This document shows positions 63,009 through 64,000 of a stretch of 64,000 nt of DNA, in pieces. The translations under genes were made by a program, and so were the position numbers. How positions within the stretch are numbered: the first letter of the stretch is position 1; each line of letters begins with the position of its first letter. This DNA comes from a virus: IMG/VR virus record IMGVR_UViG_3300047557_003034, positions 1-64,000 of that record. The stretch is one strand, 5' to 3'. Under the pieces are notes generated by a model. The model did no database searches. It was given only the letters and a program-made list of their open reading frames with translations, and had not been told where the DNA came from.

Positions 63009-63672
63009 TATTCTAATTATAAACGCATCTATTAGAGGACAGCAAGGTAATTCTTATGCAATTGCATTATTCACAAAAAGTTACATTGAAAAAAAACAAA
63101 GTGCTAATGTAGAAATATACGACCTCACACATCCTAAAAATACAATTCAGGAAGTGTATGCACTGTTGGAACACGCAGATGCATTTGTAGTCATATCAGG
63201 CACATATTGGAACAATTTAGGTTCAACTCTTCAAAGATTTATTGAAGTCTGCACTCCTTTTGAAAACACAAATGCTTTTTTCGGAAAACCAGTTTCAACA
63301 ATTATTTCAATGGATTCCGTTGGAGGCATTGATGTTGCCAATAAAATAATAAGTTCTTTTTCAGGATTAGGCTGTTGGACACCACCGTGTTCAACAATTA
63401 TCTTATCAAGATTAGGTGAAGAATCTGTAAAACGGACACAAGACTTGGAGGATGACCCCAATGAAGATGTATGGAGATTGGAGGACATTGAAATTCTTAT
63501 AGACAATTTAATTTTAGCAAGTCAAATAGAAAAAAATAAATGGAGAGTATGGCCCAATATTCAACTTCAAATAGAAGACAGGCAGTGGCCATCAAGCGGA
63601 GATTTGAATATGAACAATCCAATATTTATTAAACAAAATTTTCTAAAAACCACATTTAACTACCAAATATGA
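62998..63672 (+). CDS. NAD(P)H-dependent FMN reductase / flavodoxin-like protein
   Basis: 224 aa. NILIINASIRGQQGNSYAIALFTKSYIE is the phosphate-binding loop of flavodoxin-like FMN reductases. ADAFVVISGTYWNNLGSTLQRFIEVCTPF is the flavin-binding GTYWNN region, and VSTIISMDSVGG follows. The ~50-residue C-terminal extension is unfamiliar. Wording and codon use are more A/T-rich and less phage-like than those of the neighbours, consistent with recent acquisition from a cellular genome. Its stop overlaps the next start (ATGA). Confidence 0.82.
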   Translation: MKNNILIINASIRGQQGNSYAIALFTKSYIEKKQSANVEIYDLTHPKNTIQEVYALLEHADAFVVISGTYWNNLGSTLQRFIEVCTPFENTNAFFGKPVSTIISMDSVGGIDVANKIISSFSGLGCWTPPCSTIILSRLGEESVKRTQDLEDDPNEDVWRLEDIEILIDNLILASQIEKNKWRVWPNIQLQIEDRQWPSSGDLNMNNPIFIKQNFLKTTFNYQI

Positions 63673-63845
63673 GAAACCTAATCCTAATCTTTCTTGGAAC
63701 TGTGCTTTTATACGAGTTCATAGCATTCCCTATGATAACATCTAGAAGCACTCTGCTTAATGTATTAGGAGTAGCTATCTTTGTATCCAATACTGTACTC
63801 ATTATAGAGTACATAAGAATCAAGTTTTTGAACCGTAAAAATTGA
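63669..63845 (+). CDS. Small two-span membrane protein
   Basis: 58 aa from the ATG at 63669, overlapping the FMN reductase stop by 4 nt. Two hydrophobic segments (NLILIFLGTVLLYEFIAF and LNVLGVAIFVSNTVLII) are separated by a short polar loop, with a basic end (RIKFLNRKN). Unknown function; could be a holin-like or membrane-modulating protein. Confidence 0.6.
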   Translation: MRNLILIFLGTVLLYEFIAFPMITSRSTLLNVLGVAIFVSNTVLIIEYIRIKFLNRKN

Positions 63846-63849
63846 CGTT

Positions 63850-64000
63850 ATGCCTAATTTTGATCAAGACATCGAACCTTCCGATTATGTAGAATCTTGT
63901 AGTCGTTATGAGATTGATGAGTTACTAGATGCACTAGAGATTGGTGGATACATTTCTAAGAATTTGAGACGGACTAAAGAAGATCCTGGTAGATCTGTTG
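63850..64000 (+). CDS. Unknown protein, 3'-truncated by window end
   Basis: Begins MPNFDQDIEPSDYVESCSRYEIDELLDALEIGGY and stays open to the last base (50 codons visible). Acidic helical start; the family is not recognised. The start lies 4 nt after the preceding stop. Confidence 0.6.
   Translation, partial: MPNFDQDIEPSDYVESCSRYEIDELLDALEIGGYISKNLRRTKEDPGRSV

Overview
The window is one continuous stretch of a large tailed-phage (T4-like myovirus) genome. Every gene I can support lies on the + strand. Genes are tightly packed, with many 1-40 nt overlaps, and I saw no gene-free stretch over 300 bases, no tRNA and no CRISPR array. The T4-type virion genes (prohead protease, scaffold, gp23 capsid, necks, sheath, tube, tape measure, baseplate) and replication genes (gp32, UvsX, gp41, DenV, 5'-3' exonuclease) identify the lineage. 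Starts are mostly preceded by A/T-rich leaders without a clear Shine-Dalgarno sequence. Together with the LamG-type fibre proteins, this fits a Bacteroidota host, but that is inference.

Layout. 1-5.5 kb: head morphogenesis (5'-truncated Lys-rich protein, gp21 protease, two small proteins, gp22-like scaffold, gp23). 5.5-9.2 kb: a small gene flanked by two look-alike terminators, PhoH, and the neck/tail-completion proteins gp13, gp14 and gp15. 9.2-32.6 kb: a 23-kb adhesin/fibre region. It holds one 843-aa fibre, two giant fibres (2955 and 2183 aa) built from about 15-residue Gly/Asn/Ser repeats and ending in S74 self-cleaving chaperones, five LamG-like proteins and several small proteins. 32.6-37.7 kb: a compact sugar/sulfate module (GT9 heptosyltransferase-like, sulfotransferase, APS kinase, cupin, heptose-1-P adenylyltransferase, heptose-7-P kinase, heptose epimerase, a second HxGH nucleotidylyltransferase and a DUF2061 membrane protein). 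37.7-52.6 kb: tail genes (sheath, tube, gp26-like with a likely +1 frameshift extension, tape measure, tube cap, gp53/LysM, hub with a lytic domain). 52.6-59.2 kb: replication and repair, including a short family-A DNA polymerase. 59.2-64 kb: class II ribonucleotide reductase, QueD/QueE-like deazaguanine enzymes, an FMN-reductase-like protein and small membrane proteins; the last gene runs off the end.

How the parts may work together. An octamer, CTATTTAT (ATATTTAT at two sites), recurs before most virion transcription units and is probably the late promoter. The most interesting hypothesis is that the heptose/sulfate module decorates the neighbouring autotransporter-like giant fibres, as bacterial heptosyltransferases modify Ser-rich autotransporter repeats; modification of host surface glycan is the main alternative. 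Assignments come from reading motifs and gene order; no database search was run.
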